64,000 nucleotides of DNA from an uncultured Duncaniella sp. (GCF_910578445.1 NZ_CAJTQC010000002.1:89285-153284), one strand, 5' to 3'; shown: positions 1 to 9,196, counted from the first letter of the stretch. Notes: generated from the letters alone by a model not told the origin. Numbers and translations are program-made.

Positions 1-504
1 AGTGGAGGCTGCTCCAAGGAAGTCGCCGTTGAAATACTGGCTTCTGCCCATGAGCATCCACGCGTTGTGGATAAATGGATTGTATTCCTCTCGTTTAAGC
101 CATTTCTTGTATTCCGGATTGTTCGACTGGCCCGGTTTGCGCTTGGGGCGTTTCTTTATACTGTGGAGCTGAATGGCTTTCTGGGCTTTTTCGATCGAAC
201 GGGTGAATGATCCGCTCGGTTGTGGTGCTTTGGGATTGGAATAGGCTTCGACCGGGTGCATGAAGAGTTGCGAGGTGTAGTCATCCTCGTAAGCACTTTC
301 CATTTCTTTCAAAGTTTCTTTGAAATGCTGGTCGCCGTTGAAATATACATTGTAGCGGGTGATGAAGGCCTGATAGTTGCGCGAGGCAGCAGTGTTTTTT
401 TTAGTCGAGCATGAAGATACTGACGCGACTATCACCGCGACAGCAATGAGCGCCATTACCCTGCACAGGAAATGGCAGCAGAACAGGTCTGACCTCTTTT
501 TCAT
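1..504 (-). CDS. porW: T9SS lipoprotein PorW/SprE, N-terminal part (cut by window edge)
   Basis: Reading the minus strand from the ATG at 504 gives 168 uninterrupted codons that run off the left edge. The product starts with MKKRSD, has a hydrophobic signal segment and a lipobox ending SVSSC at about residue 32. It continues CSTKKNTAASRNYQAF followed by TRYNVYFNG, the typical start of the PorW/SprE family. These are TPR lipoproteins needed for type IX secretion, thought to link the periplasmic motor to the outer membrane translocon. The TPR repeats lie outside the window. The gene is separate from the porT-N operon further right but belongs to the same machine. Identification rests on the N-terminus only. 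Confidence 0.82.
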   Translation of the reverse strand, partial: MKKRSDLFCCHFLCRVMALIAVAVIVASVSSCSTKKNTAASRNYQAFITRYNVYFNGDQHFKETLKEMESAYEDDYTSQLFMHPVEAYSNPKAPQPSGSFTRSIEKAQKAIQLHSIKKRPKRKPGQSNNPEYKKWLKREEYNPFIHNAWMLMGRSQYFNGDFLGAAST

Positions 505-895
505 CTCTTTTTCTTCAACGTAAATACAGGGGGATTATTGCGTTTTGTCTATAATATGGCAACAGACTGAATTTAGAGCAGTTAAATTTAAATATATCTC
601 TGTGAAAAACATTAAAAAATGTAAAAATAAAGTGGCGGTTTTTATTTTGAGTTGTTATAAAAGCAACGTCAGCGAAACGTATGCTTCACAGACGCCCTGA
701 AGTCAAAATTGATTGAAGGTGCGGCATGCCTGTCGGTAATTCCAAGGGTAGGTGACATGTAAATCAAAAGATAGACTACAAACCGAATAAAAATATGGCC
801 CTGCATGACGGTCTACGGGGGATTAGACAAACTTCTTCGAAGCCAGAGTGTCCGGTCAATAAATAAAAATTATAAACACTTAATTTATTATTACT
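505..895. other. AT-rich intergenic region between divergent porW and decarboxylase genes
   Basis: These 391 bases separate the divergent porW and decarboxylase genes. The region is AT-rich, especially near 590-650 and 840-895. I found no TAnnTTTG box in either direction, no convincing coding frame and no strong hairpin. The small frame at 805-1023 overlaps the decarboxylase gene and looks like a shadow. Promoters for both neighbours must lie here, but I cannot place them. Confidence 0.5.
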
Positions 896-2041
896 ATGGC
901 AGACAAGAAGTATTCACCAGTAGTACAAGAACTCGCAGACCTCATCAAAGAAAACAATTGGGAGGACAAATTCAATCAGGCTATCGCCAAAGTAGTTTCC
1001 TACAAGATTCCCGGACTTTCTGATATCGCCACGATTGAAGACTATCTTGACTATCTCGAAGCTTACATGCACTGGGTTCCTGCTGAAAACAAGGAAGGCA
1101 CACATGTCTATCAGCATCTTTTCCGTTCCTTCTTCCTTCTGGATCAGGAACCTGTGAAATCGCTCCAGACTCCATGCGCGCCTGCTGATCAGCAGCCTGA
1201 GCTTACACCGCTTTCAAAATGGATGGTTGACTATTGCTACGGAATCGGCAACTGGCTTGACAGTCCTGAATCAATCACCGACGACAGTGTCAAATCGTTC
1301 TACGACTGTGCGGTCTATAACATGGACGAGTATCTTGAACCCCGTGGCGGATGGAAGACATTCAACCAGATGTTTGCACGTCACGTGAAACCCGGCTATC
1401 GTCCTATCGCAGCCATTGACGACGACAAGATTATTGTCCATCCTGCCGATGCTTGTTTCGGCGGTCAGTGGGAAATCCGTCCTGACACTCATGTTCGTAT
1501 CAAAGGACTTGACTGGAGCATAGACGAACTTCTTGAAGGCAGTCCCTACAAGGATAAATTCAAAGGCGGCATGTGGTGTCACTCGTTCCTTAGCTGGACT
1601 GACTATCATCGTCAGCACGCCCCGCTTTCAGGCATTGTCCGCGAGGCTCGTGTCATTCAGGGCGCATGTTACGTTGATCTCGTCGCAGTTCCCGATAAGG
1701 TCAATCCTGCCACCAATCAGGTTGAGGCATGGCGTGCGACCGCTCCTGATCAGGCCGGTTATGAATTCATGCAGACCCGTGGCCTGATTGTGCTTGAGAC
1801 AAAATATGGATATGTAGCCATTCTTCCTATTGCGATGCCACAGGTTTCGTCGGTTGTCGTTACTGCTGAAGAAGGTGTCGCCCTTAAGAAAGGTGATGAA
1901 ATATCTTACTTCCAGTTTGGCGGATCGGATATTGTCTACCTCTTCTCAGCAAACATGAACGTGTCAATGTCTGCCCATAAGGGTACTCACTATAAAGTCG
2001 GTACAAAGATTGGAGAAGTCTATCCGGTGGTTGAACTCTGA
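896..2041 (+). CDS. PSD-family pyruvoyl decarboxylase, PsiD-like long form
   Basis: 381 aa, phosphatidylserine decarboxylase superfamily, whose members self-cleave to create a pyruvoyl cofactor. Visible motifs: F-x-R-x-V-KPGYRPI (159-171), HPAD (182-185, Asp185), YHRQHAP with His241, and FGGSD (341-345), so cleavage would fall between Gly343 and Ser344 and leave a 38-residue alpha chain. Bacterial housekeeping Psd proteins are usually about 220-320 aa. Here about 150 extra N-terminal residues include a segment (LSKWMVDYCYGIGNWLDSPE, 106-125) resembling the N-terminal domain of fungal PSD-like enzymes such as the tryptophan decarboxylase PsiD. There is no membrane segment. A GadC-type antiporter follows. 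I infer a soluble amino acid decarboxylase rather than phospholipid synthesis; the substrate is unknown. Confidence 0.8.
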   Translation: MADKKYSPVVQELADLIKENNWEDKFNQAIAKVVSYKIPGLSDIATIEDYLDYLEAYMHWVPAENKEGTHVYQHLFRSFFLLDQEPVKSLQTPCAPADQQPELTPLSKWMVDYCYGIGNWLDSPESITDDSVKSFYDCAVYNMDEYLEPRGGWKTFNQMFARHVKPGYRPIAAIDDDKIIVHPADACFGGQWEIRPDTHVRIKGLDWSIDELLEGSPYKDKFKGGMWCHSFLSWTDYHRQHAPLSGIVREARVIQGACYVDLVAVPDKVNPATNQVEAWRATAPDQAGYEFMQTRGLIVLETKYGYVAILPIAMPQVSSVVVTAEEGVALKKGDEISYFQFGGSDIVYLFSANMNVSMSAHKGTHYKVGTKIGEVYPVVEL

Positions 2042-2127
2042 CCATAGTAAAATCCGATTTTCTCAAATTTCAGCTATGAAGTGATTTTTTTGAACGTATT
2101 CATGACCATTTGCCGGTCATGACACAG

Positions 2128-2161
2128 CGGGGGCCGGCATCACCGCCGGCTCCCGTTTTTT
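2128..2161 (+). terminator. Rho-independent terminator after the decarboxylase
   Basis: An 11-bp GC-rich stem (2128-2138 with 2145-2155, one G-U pair) with a 6-nt loop is followed by six T residues (2156-2161). A smaller hairpin of 7 bp (2101-2107 with 2115-2121) precedes it. It lies 59 bases before the antiporter start, so it may only partly stop transcription, or the antiporter may have its own promoter. Confidence 0.8.
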
Positions 2162-2220
2162 ACCTCACGCTCTGATTCATTGCTTCACACCCGTTTAATA
2201 ATCTATTAATTAAGGCATAT

Positions 2221-3930
2221 ATGGCTACTTCAACTTCACCCCGGTCATCCTCTGACAAGCCTCAGGTGAAAAAGCCATCGGCGGCTTTGATCTCGACAGG
2301 AGCGATGACTGTAATGATCATCACTACTGTGGTCAGTCTCCGTGGACTCCCATCGCAGGCTGAGTTTGGCATTCAGTCGATTTTCTACTATCTGTTTGCC
2401 GCAATCGTTTTCCTGATTCCGTTTTCTCTTGTCTGTGCCGAACTTGCTTCCACATACACTCATTCCGGTGGCCTTTATCGTTGGGTGTCAGAAGCTTTTG
2501 GTCCACGATGGGGATGGACGGCAATGTATCTTGAGTGGCAGACTCTGGTAATCTGGTTTCCTGCCGTCCTCATGTTTGCAGCCGTGTCGCTCGCATACAT
2601 ATTCTGGCCGGAATCATTTGACGCGAAACTGTCGGCCAACAAGATTTACACACTTGTAGTGGTGCTTGCGGTCTATTGGATAACGAATTTTATTGCTTTC
2701 CGTGGCATGAAGTCGTCGAAGATTCTGAGCACGCTCGGAGGTCTGTTCGGCACTATAGTGCCCGGTGCGGTTCTGATTATTCTCGGTGTCGCATATCTCT
2801 GCATGGGAAAGCCGATTATGCTCACCCATGAATCTTTCTTCCCTGATTTTACAAAAATAGGCACTATAGTGCTTGCCGCATCAATCTTCCTGTTCTACGG
2901 CGGTATGGAAATGAATGCTGTCCATGTGCAGAACATGAGTAATCCTGCCCGTCAGTTCCCTCGTGCGATTTTCCTTGCGGTCGCCGTTATCGTGCTTATA
3001 TTTGTCTTCGCCACACTTGCCATAGGTTTTGTCGTCCCTGCAAAGGACATCAATCTTCTTGCCTCGCTGCTGGTTGCCTACAATGACCTTTGGGCATCTA
3101 TCGGAGTGCCTTGGCTCGGAAATGTGATGGCCTTGCTGATTACTTTCGGTGTCATAGGGCAGGTCAGTGTCATCATTGCCGGCCCGTCGACAGGTCTTGT
3201 TGCCGTCGGTGAGAGCGGTTATCTTCCCCGTAGTCTTCAGAAGACAAATTCGCGCGGTGTCAATAAGCCGATTCTTTATGTTCAGGCTATTTTTGTCAGT
3301 CTGCTTTCGCTTGTGCTTGTTGTGCTCCCGTCGGTTGAATCGGCCTATCAGGTAATGTCGCAGATGGCTACTGTCATCTATCTGATTCTGGTATTGATGA
3401 TTTATTTCGCATTCATCAGACTGCGTCGCACCCAGCCGCAGAAACATCGCGGTTTCCGTATCCCGGGTGGTAAATTCGGTGAAATCGTTGTCGGTGGCAT
3501 CGGTATTCTCGGCGCGATTGTAGCTATGGTTCTTAGCTTTTTCCCGCCATCTCAGATCAACACCGGCAGCCCGGTTGTGTATGTACTCATAATCCTCTGT
3601 GGCGCTGTCCTGTTTTTCTGTGTTCCTCTGATTGTCTTTGCCAAGCGTAAGCCGTCATGGCGCAATCCGCAGGCCGATTTCTATCCCTTCGACTGGCAGA
3701 TTGAGAACCGTGAGCCTTCACAGCCGTCAAAATGGAGTGCCGGTTATGAGCCTACTCCTGCCGACATTGCTGCTACGGATGCAAGAATTCTTGCCGAAGA
3801 AAACGGCGCGACTCCGGCTGAGGCAGAGACTATTGCTGCAGAAGCTGCTAAAGCTTACGATGGCTCTGCCAATCCACAGGCGGTGGCTTACGATGTCTAT
3901 AATAAAAATAAAGGTGGCACAGCGAAGTGA
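2221..3930 (+). CDS. APC-superfamily amino acid antiporter, GadC-like
   Basis: 569 aa with about 12 hydrophobic segments. The N-terminal LISTGAMTVMIITTVVSLRG region and the GGLYRWVSEAFGPRWGW segment are typical of the glutamate:GABA antiporter branch (GadC/YjeM-like) of the APC superfamily. Such carriers exchange an external amino acid for the amine made from it inside the cell. A hydrophilic C-terminal tail of about 80 residues rich in Ala/Glu/Pro follows the last membrane segment; in GadC such a tail acts as a pH plug, though sequence similarity there is not evident. Its position directly after a pyruvoyl decarboxylase suggests they form a decarboxylation/antiport pair. Substrate not determined. 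Confidence 0.83.
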   Translation: MATSTSPRSSSDKPQVKKPSAALISTGAMTVMIITTVVSLRGLPSQAEFGIQSIFYYLFAAIVFLIPFSLVCAELASTYTHSGGLYRWVSEAFGPRWGWTAMYLEWQTLVIWFPAVLMFAAVSLAYIFWPESFDAKLSANKIYTLVVVLAVYWITNFIAFRGMKSSKILSTLGGLFGTIVPGAVLIILGVAYLCMGKPIMLTHESFFPDFTKIGTIVLAASIFLFYGGMEMNAVHVQNMSNPARQFPRAIFLAVAVIVLIFVFATLAIGFVVPAKDINLLASLLVAYNDLWASIGVPWLGNVMALLITFGVIGQVSVIIAGPSTGLVAVGESGYLPRSLQKTNSRGVNKPILYVQAIFVSLLSLVLVVLPSVESAYQVMSQMATVIYLILVLMIYFAFIRLRRTQPQKHRGFRIPGGKFGEIVVGGIGILGAIVAMVLSFFPPSQINTGSPVVYVLIILCGAVLFFCVPLIVFAKRKPSWRNPQADFYPFDWQIENREPSQPSKWSAGYEPTPADIAATDARILAEENGATPAEAETIAAEAAKAYDGSANPQAVAYDVYNKNKGGTAK

Positions 3931-3970
3931 TGTCTGACATTCCCATCACATCCCACAAACAGTCAACATT

Positions 3971-5305
3971 ATGAAAATCAACACCGGAAAGGGCACAATC
4001 TCCCTTATGACCCTGATTGCGATATGGTCAATCTCTCTGACTGTCAATCTGCCCGGGCTTGCCATCACACCGATGTTAGGCAATCTGGACAAGATATTCC
4101 CTCACACGTCTGAACTGGAGATTCAGCTCCTCACCGTGTTGCCAAATCTTTTCATAATCCCGTTTGTGCTGCTTTCGGGAAAGCTGTCGCTGTCCAAAAG
4201 CAAAATTAAAATAGTAGTGGTGGCACTCGCCATATATCTGGCGAGTGGCATCCTCTATTTCTTTGCCAAAAACATGGTCGACCTGATTGTCATCAGCTGT
4301 CTGCTTGGCATCGGGTGCGGATTGCTCATACCGCTTGCCGCCGGTCTTCTGGCTGATACGTTCGTAGGAAAGTATCGTATGAGGCAGTTGGGCATCAAGT
4401 CGGGCATTTCGAATATCGCCCTTGTGATTGCTACCTACGTCGTCGGTTGGCTCAATCATGGAAACTGGCGTCTGCCGTTTCTCGTTTATCTGATTCCGGC
4501 GATACCTCTTGTATTGTCTGTATTTCTGCGTGGCATTCCAAAAGCCGATCTCTATCCCGCATCTGTCACACCTTCGCCCGACGTAAAGGCTACAGCCAAG
4601 GTTGCGTCCAAGGCTTCTGCTGCCGGCGTGCCGGCCAAGGCTATTCATGCCAAAGCCCCCGCAAGTGTCGATGATGCAGCGAACGGCAACTCCGGGCGTG
4701 TGAAGAACGGCTTCATAGTCTCGCGCGTATGGTCGCTTATCGCAGTCTATTTCTTTGTATGTTATGCAACCGTAATAGTCAGCTACTATACTCCGTTTCT
4801 CATGCAGGCAGACGGGATGGGTGATTCTGAAGTCGGGACTGTCACCGCTATTTTCTTCCTCGCGGTGTTCCTTCCGGGGTTCATATTGCCATATGTCGTG
4901 AAGGCTCTGCGGCAGACGACGCTTATTGTTTGTTCGCTTGTCATGGCAGGCGGTATAATCCTCATGGTGGTGGGACATGATTTCGGTGTGATGTGTGTGG
5001 CAGCCGTTCTGGTCGGATTCGGCTATGGAGTTTTCCAGCCTCTGATCTATGACAAAGCTACGCAGATAGTCACTGACCCGGCCAAATCTACGCTTGCGTT
5101 GGCAATTGTGCTCGCGGCCAATTATATTTCAGTCAGCGCCACGCCGTTTATTGTCGACGGGTTCAGGGACATCTTCGATCCTCATCATCTCAACAATGCG
5201 TTCCCGTTTGTGCTTAACTCGGTTCTGCTTGGCATATTTACCATTATTGTGATTGTATTTCGCAAGTCATTTGTGTTCCGCATAGATCCCTCGTATTATG
5301 AGTGA
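3971..5305 (+). CDS. MFS transporter
   Basis: 444 aa, 12 predicted membrane helices arranged as 6+6 with a central hydrophilic loop (about residues 195-245) that is unusually rich in Ala and Lys. The N-terminus (GTISLMTLIAIWSISLTVNL) and the small-residue-rich helices fit the major facilitator superfamily. It starts 40 bases after the antiporter and is followed 49 bases later by a porin-like gene, so the three are probably cotranscribed. A role in uptake of the decarboxylase substrate or export of a product is inferred only from position. Confidence 0.82.
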   Translation: MKINTGKGTISLMTLIAIWSISLTVNLPGLAITPMLGNLDKIFPHTSELEIQLLTVLPNLFIIPFVLLSGKLSLSKSKIKIVVVALAIYLASGILYFFAKNMVDLIVISCLLGIGCGLLIPLAAGLLADTFVGKYRMRQLGIKSGISNIALVIATYVVGWLNHGNWRLPFLVYLIPAIPLVLSVFLRGIPKADLYPASVTPSPDVKATAKVASKASAAGVPAKAIHAKAPASVDDAANGNSGRVKNGFIVSRVWSLIAVYFFVCYATVIVSYYTPFLMQADGMGDSEVGTVTAIFFLAVFLPGFILPYVVKALRQTTLIVCSLVMAGGIILMVVGHDFGVMCVAAVLVGFGYGVFQPLIYDKATQIVTDPAKSTLALAIVLAANYISVSATPFIVDGFRDIFDPHHLNNAFPFVLNSVLLGIFTIIVIVFRKSFVFRIDPSYYE

Positions 5306-5354
5306 ACCGCTTACGGATACGCACTAATATTTTAAAGCTTCTTTATTTTTCACA

Positions 5355-6662
5355 ATGAATACTTTTACACGTTTCATCATCTTTTGTCCGGCCTTGGCTA
5401 TAGTGCCTTCTGTTTCCGGACAGTCTCATCCTCTTACGCCTGAGTATCAGGAAGTGACAATAGTTAATCCTCACTCCGCTGCATCGTCAGATACGACCGT
5501 AGTGAATGTCTATGACATATTCCTTGAAAATTCACCTAAATCGTTTAAAGTTCCCGGTGCTCCACGGTTTGCAATCGAGGGGAAGGACAGAAAATTTTAT
5601 TTAGGTATAGGAGGAACGGCCAAAGCGACACTTTCCTATGATTGGGGTAATCCGATTGATAATGCCTACGATTTCACAACCTCTGCAATCCCGATGACAC
5701 AGCGTCCCGGCGACGGAGGTCTTGTGCAGGCCACAGCCGCAACAAGCGGTCTTTTTGTCAATTTCGTGGCGATGCCCGGTGATAAGAATCAGCTTGGGGT
5801 TTATTTTAATTTCAATCTGACCGGCAATGGTAATGACTATGGGTTCAATCTCTGCTATGCCTATATAAAGTATAGAGGTTTCACTGTCGGTTATGACTAT
5901 AGCCTCTTTTCTGATATGGCGGCCGCACCTCCGAGCATTGACAACGAAGGCCCGTGCGGATTCACGGCCATACCCAACGGAGTTATCGACTATCGCCACG
6001 ACATCAATTCGAAATGGAGCGTTGCTATAGGCGCTGAGATGCCTATGGTATCGGCCACGACCGGTGAGAATAGCTATGTGGTGAATCAGCGTGTCCCCGA
6101 CATCCCGGCCTATGTGCAGTATTCATGGGGCGGAGGCAAAAGTTGGCTTCGTTTTTCAGGTATAATGCGCAATATGCTATATCGTGATGAGGTCTCCGGC
6201 AAAAACCGTGATGTGGTTGGCTGGGGTGTGAAAATGAGTGGAAGTGCCTCTGTTTCTTCATTCCTCACCGCGTATTATCAGGCTGCCTATGGAAAAGGCA
6301 TCACGAGCTATTTTCAGGATCTGTATGAAGGAGGCCTTGACATGGTTCCTTCGGGCGACGGCTCACTTAAGGCCGTGAAGGCTTGGGGCGGTTATCTCGG
6401 CCTTCAGTACAATATCTCGCCTAAGGTCTATGCGACCACGACCTACAGCCATGTGCGCAACTATGCCCCTGACTATTCCGGCGGCGTGACTGCTTGGAGC
6501 GGGCAGTATAAGTATGCTCAATATGCGTTGGCAAATATAATGTGGAACATCACTCCACAGATTTCAACAGGCCTCGAATATATCTATGGCCGGCGTGTGG
6601 ATATGGATGGCATGTCGCGTCACGACAACCGCATACAGACTATGCTTCAGGTGACATTCTGA
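5355..6662 (+). CDS. DcaP-like outer membrane porin
   Basis: 435 aa with a signal peptide (cleavage near VSGQ) and a C-terminus ending in a beta-strand with terminal Phe (MLQVTF), typical of outer membrane barrels. The mature protein has alternating aromatic strands, the FYLGIGGTAKATLSYDWGNP segment and repeated YxYxxF strands resembling the DcaP-like trimeric porin family of Bacteroidetes. It is the last gene of the decarboxylase/antiporter/MFS group and could supply outer membrane passage for the same small molecule. The family call is by pattern recognition. Confidence 0.72.
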   Translation: MNTFTRFIIFCPALAIVPSVSGQSHPLTPEYQEVTIVNPHSAASSDTTVVNVYDIFLENSPKSFKVPGAPRFAIEGKDRKFYLGIGGTAKATLSYDWGNPIDNAYDFTTSAIPMTQRPGDGGLVQATAATSGLFVNFVAMPGDKNQLGVYFNFNLTGNGNDYGFNLCYAYIKYRGFTVGYDYSLFSDMAAAPPSIDNEGPCGFTAIPNGVIDYRHDINSKWSVAIGAEMPMVSATTGENSYVVNQRVPDIPAYVQYSWGGGKSWLRFSGIMRNMLYRDEVSGKNRDVVGWGVKMSGSASVSSFLTAYYQAAYGKGITSYFQDLYEGGLDMVPSGDGSLKAVKAWGGYLGLQYNISPKVYATTTYSHVRNYAPDYSGGVTAWSGQYKYAQYALANIMWNITPQISTGLEYIYGRRVDMDGMSRHDNRIQTMLQVTF

Positions 6663-6690
6663 CGGTTCAATGATAGTCTGATAATTGAAA

Positions 6691-6732
6691 ACGGCTGTCA
6701 GCTCAGGGATTGTTCCTGATGCTGACAGCCGT
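6691..6732. terminator. Hairpin between convergent porin and DUF3256 genes
   Basis: A 12-bp perfect stem (6691-6702 with 6721-6732) is extended by an inner 5-bp stem. It sits between two converging genes and probably terminates both. A T-rich run follows a few bases later on the plus side. Confidence 0.7.
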
Positions 6733-6756
6733 GATGTTTAAATTTCGCTTGGGCTA

Positions 6757-7383
6757 TTATTTTTTTACCTTGAATCCTTTTCCGGTCCATTCATAGGTGA
6801 GCGACGGTTTTAGGTCGGAAGACAGGTCATCGTAGAGAGCCTTGTCAAGAAACTTGTCGAGATTGTTGGTGAGAGTGAGAGTCGATGTCGACGGATCGAT
6901 GCGGTAGGAGGCGAGCATGAATGGTACTTGCATAGTCACGTTCGCTTCGTTTTTGCTTCCGCTTTCGGTCAGCCACTCTTTCCAGCCCGGTTTGGTGAAA
7001 TAAGTTTCAGTCGGCAGAGGTTTCCAGTCCGGGTCATAGAATCGGATATTTGAATCCAGACCGGGAGTGGCTACAGTGCTTATAAGGGCAATGATGTTGC
7101 CTTTTGATCCTTTCAGCTCCACCAGCTGTATGGCTGACGAATCGGTCATCTTCACAGTGATTGATTCAGGTGTCATTTCTGTGATTGCCGAACGTCCGTC
7201 GAGCTGGTTTTGAGAGGGTGTGGTCATACCGTTCTTGAAATAGTCGACCATGTCAAGACGGGTGTTGCGGTCAAGCAGCGGAAATATGTTTTGCGGTGCT
7301 GAGGTGAACAGGTCGGCGGCTGACTGAGCGGTTGCTGTCAGCGATGCTGCCCCGATGGCGATGGCAAGGAGATATTTTTTCAT
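6757..7383 (-). CDS. DUF3256 family exported protein
   Basis: 208 aa with signal peptide MKKYLLAIAIGAASLTATAQ. The segment AADLFTSAPQNIFPLLDRNTRLDMVDYF is the conserved start of DUF3256, a family of unknown function largely confined to Bacteroidales. It starts 21 bases after the helicase stop on the same strand and may share its transcript. No catalytic motif is visible; the protein is probably periplasmic. Confidence 0.85.
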   Translation of the reverse strand: MKKYLLAIAIGAASLTATAQSAADLFTSAPQNIFPLLDRNTRLDMVDYFKNGMTTPSQNQLDGRSAITEMTPESITVKMTDSSAIQLVELKGSKGNIIALISTVATPGLDSNIRFYDPDWKPLPTETYFTKPGWKEWLTESGSKNEANVTMQVPFMLASYRIDPSTSTLTLTNNLDKFLDKALYDDLSSDLKPSLTYEWTGKGFKVKK

Positions 7384-7404
7384 TGTCGATATGTCTGAGG
7401 ATGA

Positions 7405-9123
7405 TTATTTGTTGCTCTTTTTGCCTTTGCGTTTATCGGCTATTTTGGAGTAGTCGCGCTCTGCGTCGGCGATTTCGCTGTGGAGGCGTTTGCCATAGAA
7501 ATCCGCACCGGTGAGAGCTCCCACTACTTTCCGGGCATCAGCCTTCTTCACGTCAAAGAGTGAGTAGGCCGGTAGCAGGTCGATACGGCCTACGTCAACA
7601 CGCTTGCCGGTGACGAGTTTGTTGAGCATCTCGATGAGGTTTCCGGCAAAGAAGCCGTCGCGTTTGCCGACGTTGATATATATGCGTTCCATTCCGCGTT
7701 CGGCTGTCCGGCGGTCCTTTTCCTTGTCGTTTTTAGGACGTTCATGTTCGCGCTCCCCTTTGTTGCGTTTGCGCTCGGCTTTCGACTGTTTCACGTCGAT
7801 GACATCGATTTTAGGCGCGTCTTTGTAGTAGTCGAGCAGTCGGTTGAATTCGAGCGATATGACACGCTTGAGCAAATCTTCTTCCGAAAGCCATTCGAGT
7901 TTGCGGGAAATTCCCGGAAGATATGCGGCGATTTCTTCCTCGTTGACTTTGACACGTTCGATACGGTCGGCAAGATTATAGAGCTGCTTTTCGATGATAT
8001 GTTCCGGGGTCGGGACTTCCTTGTGCTCGAAAGTCTTGCCGATGATGCGTTCGATTTCGCGTAGCCGTCCTTTCTCGCGGGAGTGGATTATTGCAATCGA
8101 CACGCCCGACTTTCCGGCACGGCCTGTACGGCCCGAACGGTGGGTATAGACGGCTGTGTCGTCAGGAAGCCCGTAGTTGATTACATGGGTCAGATTGTCG
8201 ACATCAAGACCTCGTGCGGCAACGTCGGTGGCCACGAGCAATGGGACGACATGGTCGCGGAACTTTTTCATAACGATGTCGCGCTGCTGTTGCGACAGGT
8301 CGCCGTGGAGTGCTTCGGCGTTGTATCCGTCACGGATGAGGTTGTCGGCGATTTCCTGTGTGTCGCGACGTGTGCGGCAGAATACGATTGCGTATATGTT
8401 GGGTGAGTTGTCGACAATGCGTTTAAGTGCGAGATATTTGTCGCGCGCGTTTACCATATAATATATGTGGCGGACGTTTTCAGCTCCTTCGTTGCGTGTG
8501 CCGACTACGATTTCCTCATAGTCTTTCATATAGCGCTTGGCTATTTTGAGGATATCCGGGGGCATTGTCGCTGAGAACAGTAGCATCTTGCGCTCCTCGG
8601 GGACGTATGACAGAATCTGTTCGAGTGATTCAAGGAAACCCATGTTGAGCATCTCGTCGGCTTCGTCAAGCACCACTGTATGGACATCGTTGAGCTTGAC
8701 GACTCCTCGTTTGATGAGGTCGATAAGGCGTCCCGGAGTGGCTACGATGACCTGCACACCTTTTTTCAGCATGCGTATCTGGCTTTCGATGCTTGAACCT
8801 CCGTAGACGGGGAGCACTTTCACTTCGGGTACGTATTTTGAAAAGTCCGCAAGGTCACTTCCGATTTGCAGGCAGAGCTCGCGTGTCGGTGCAAGAATCA
8901 GTGCCTGCGGGCGGTTGATATGTGGGTCTATGCGTTGTAACACCGGCAGGCCGAAGGCTGCCGTTTTACCTGTGCCCGTCTGGGCGAGGGCTATTATATC
9001 GTGTGCGTCGCCGAGCAGACGGGGGATGACACGTTCCTGCACTGGCATCGGAGATTCAAATCCGAGTTCTTCGACGGCTTTGCGCAGTGGCTCGTTGACG
9101 CCGAGTTCTTCAAAAGTTTTCAT
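7405..9123 (-). CDS. deaD: DEAD-box ATP-dependent RNA helicase with DbpA-type RNA-binding domain
   Basis: 572 aa, close to the length of DeaD/CsdA proteins. Motifs in order: Q-motif region near the N-terminus, AQTGTGKT (Walker A), PTREL, DEADEMLNMGF (motif II), SAT (motif III), then HRSGRTGRAG in the second RecA domain. A C-terminal stretch beginning RIYINVGKRDGFFAGNLIEM matches the DbpA RNA-binding domain, preceded by a Lys/Arg/Glu-rich linker. It remodels structured RNA in ribosome assembly and mRNA decay and is cold-responsive in many bacteria. Start ATG at 9123. Confidence 0.93.
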   Translation of the reverse strand: MKTFEELGVNEPLRKAVEELGFESPMPVQERVIPRLLGDAHDIIALAQTGTGKTAAFGLPVLQRIDPHINRPQALILAPTRELCLQIGSDLADFSKYVPEVKVLPVYGGSSIESQIRMLKKGVQVIVATPGRLIDLIKRGVVKLNDVHTVVLDEADEMLNMGFLESLEQILSYVPEERKMLLFSATMPPDILKIAKRYMKDYEEIVVGTRNEGAENVRHIYYMVNARDKYLALKRIVDNSPNIYAIVFCRTRRDTQEIADNLIRDGYNAEALHGDLSQQQRDIVMKKFRDHVVPLLVATDVAARGLDVDNLTHVINYGLPDDTAVYTHRSGRTGRAGKSGVSIAIIHSREKGRLREIERIIGKTFEHKEVPTPEHIIEKQLYNLADRIERVKVNEEEIAAYLPGISRKLEWLSEEDLLKRVISLEFNRLLDYYKDAPKIDVIDVKQSKAERKRNKGEREHERPKNDKEKDRRTAERGMERIYINVGKRDGFFAGNLIEMLNKLVTGKRVDVGRIDLLPAYSLFDVKKADARKVVGALTGADFYGKRLHSEIADAERDYSKIADKRKGKKSNK

Positions 9124-9196
9124 AATTATGTAATTATATATATTTGGTAATCCACTTCTAATATAACCACAGAGAAGGCCTTAAAGTTGATATATG

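Noticed and set aside
805..1023. Plus-strand open frame overlapping the start of the decarboxylase gene
   Set aside because: Basic, low-complexity translation out of frame with a clear gene; no family.
9139..9146. Plus-strand TATATTTG box upstream of the helicase gene
   Set aside because: It points away from the helicase into the antisense of the EnvC-like gene with no plus-strand gene behind it; likely chance in AT-rich DNA.
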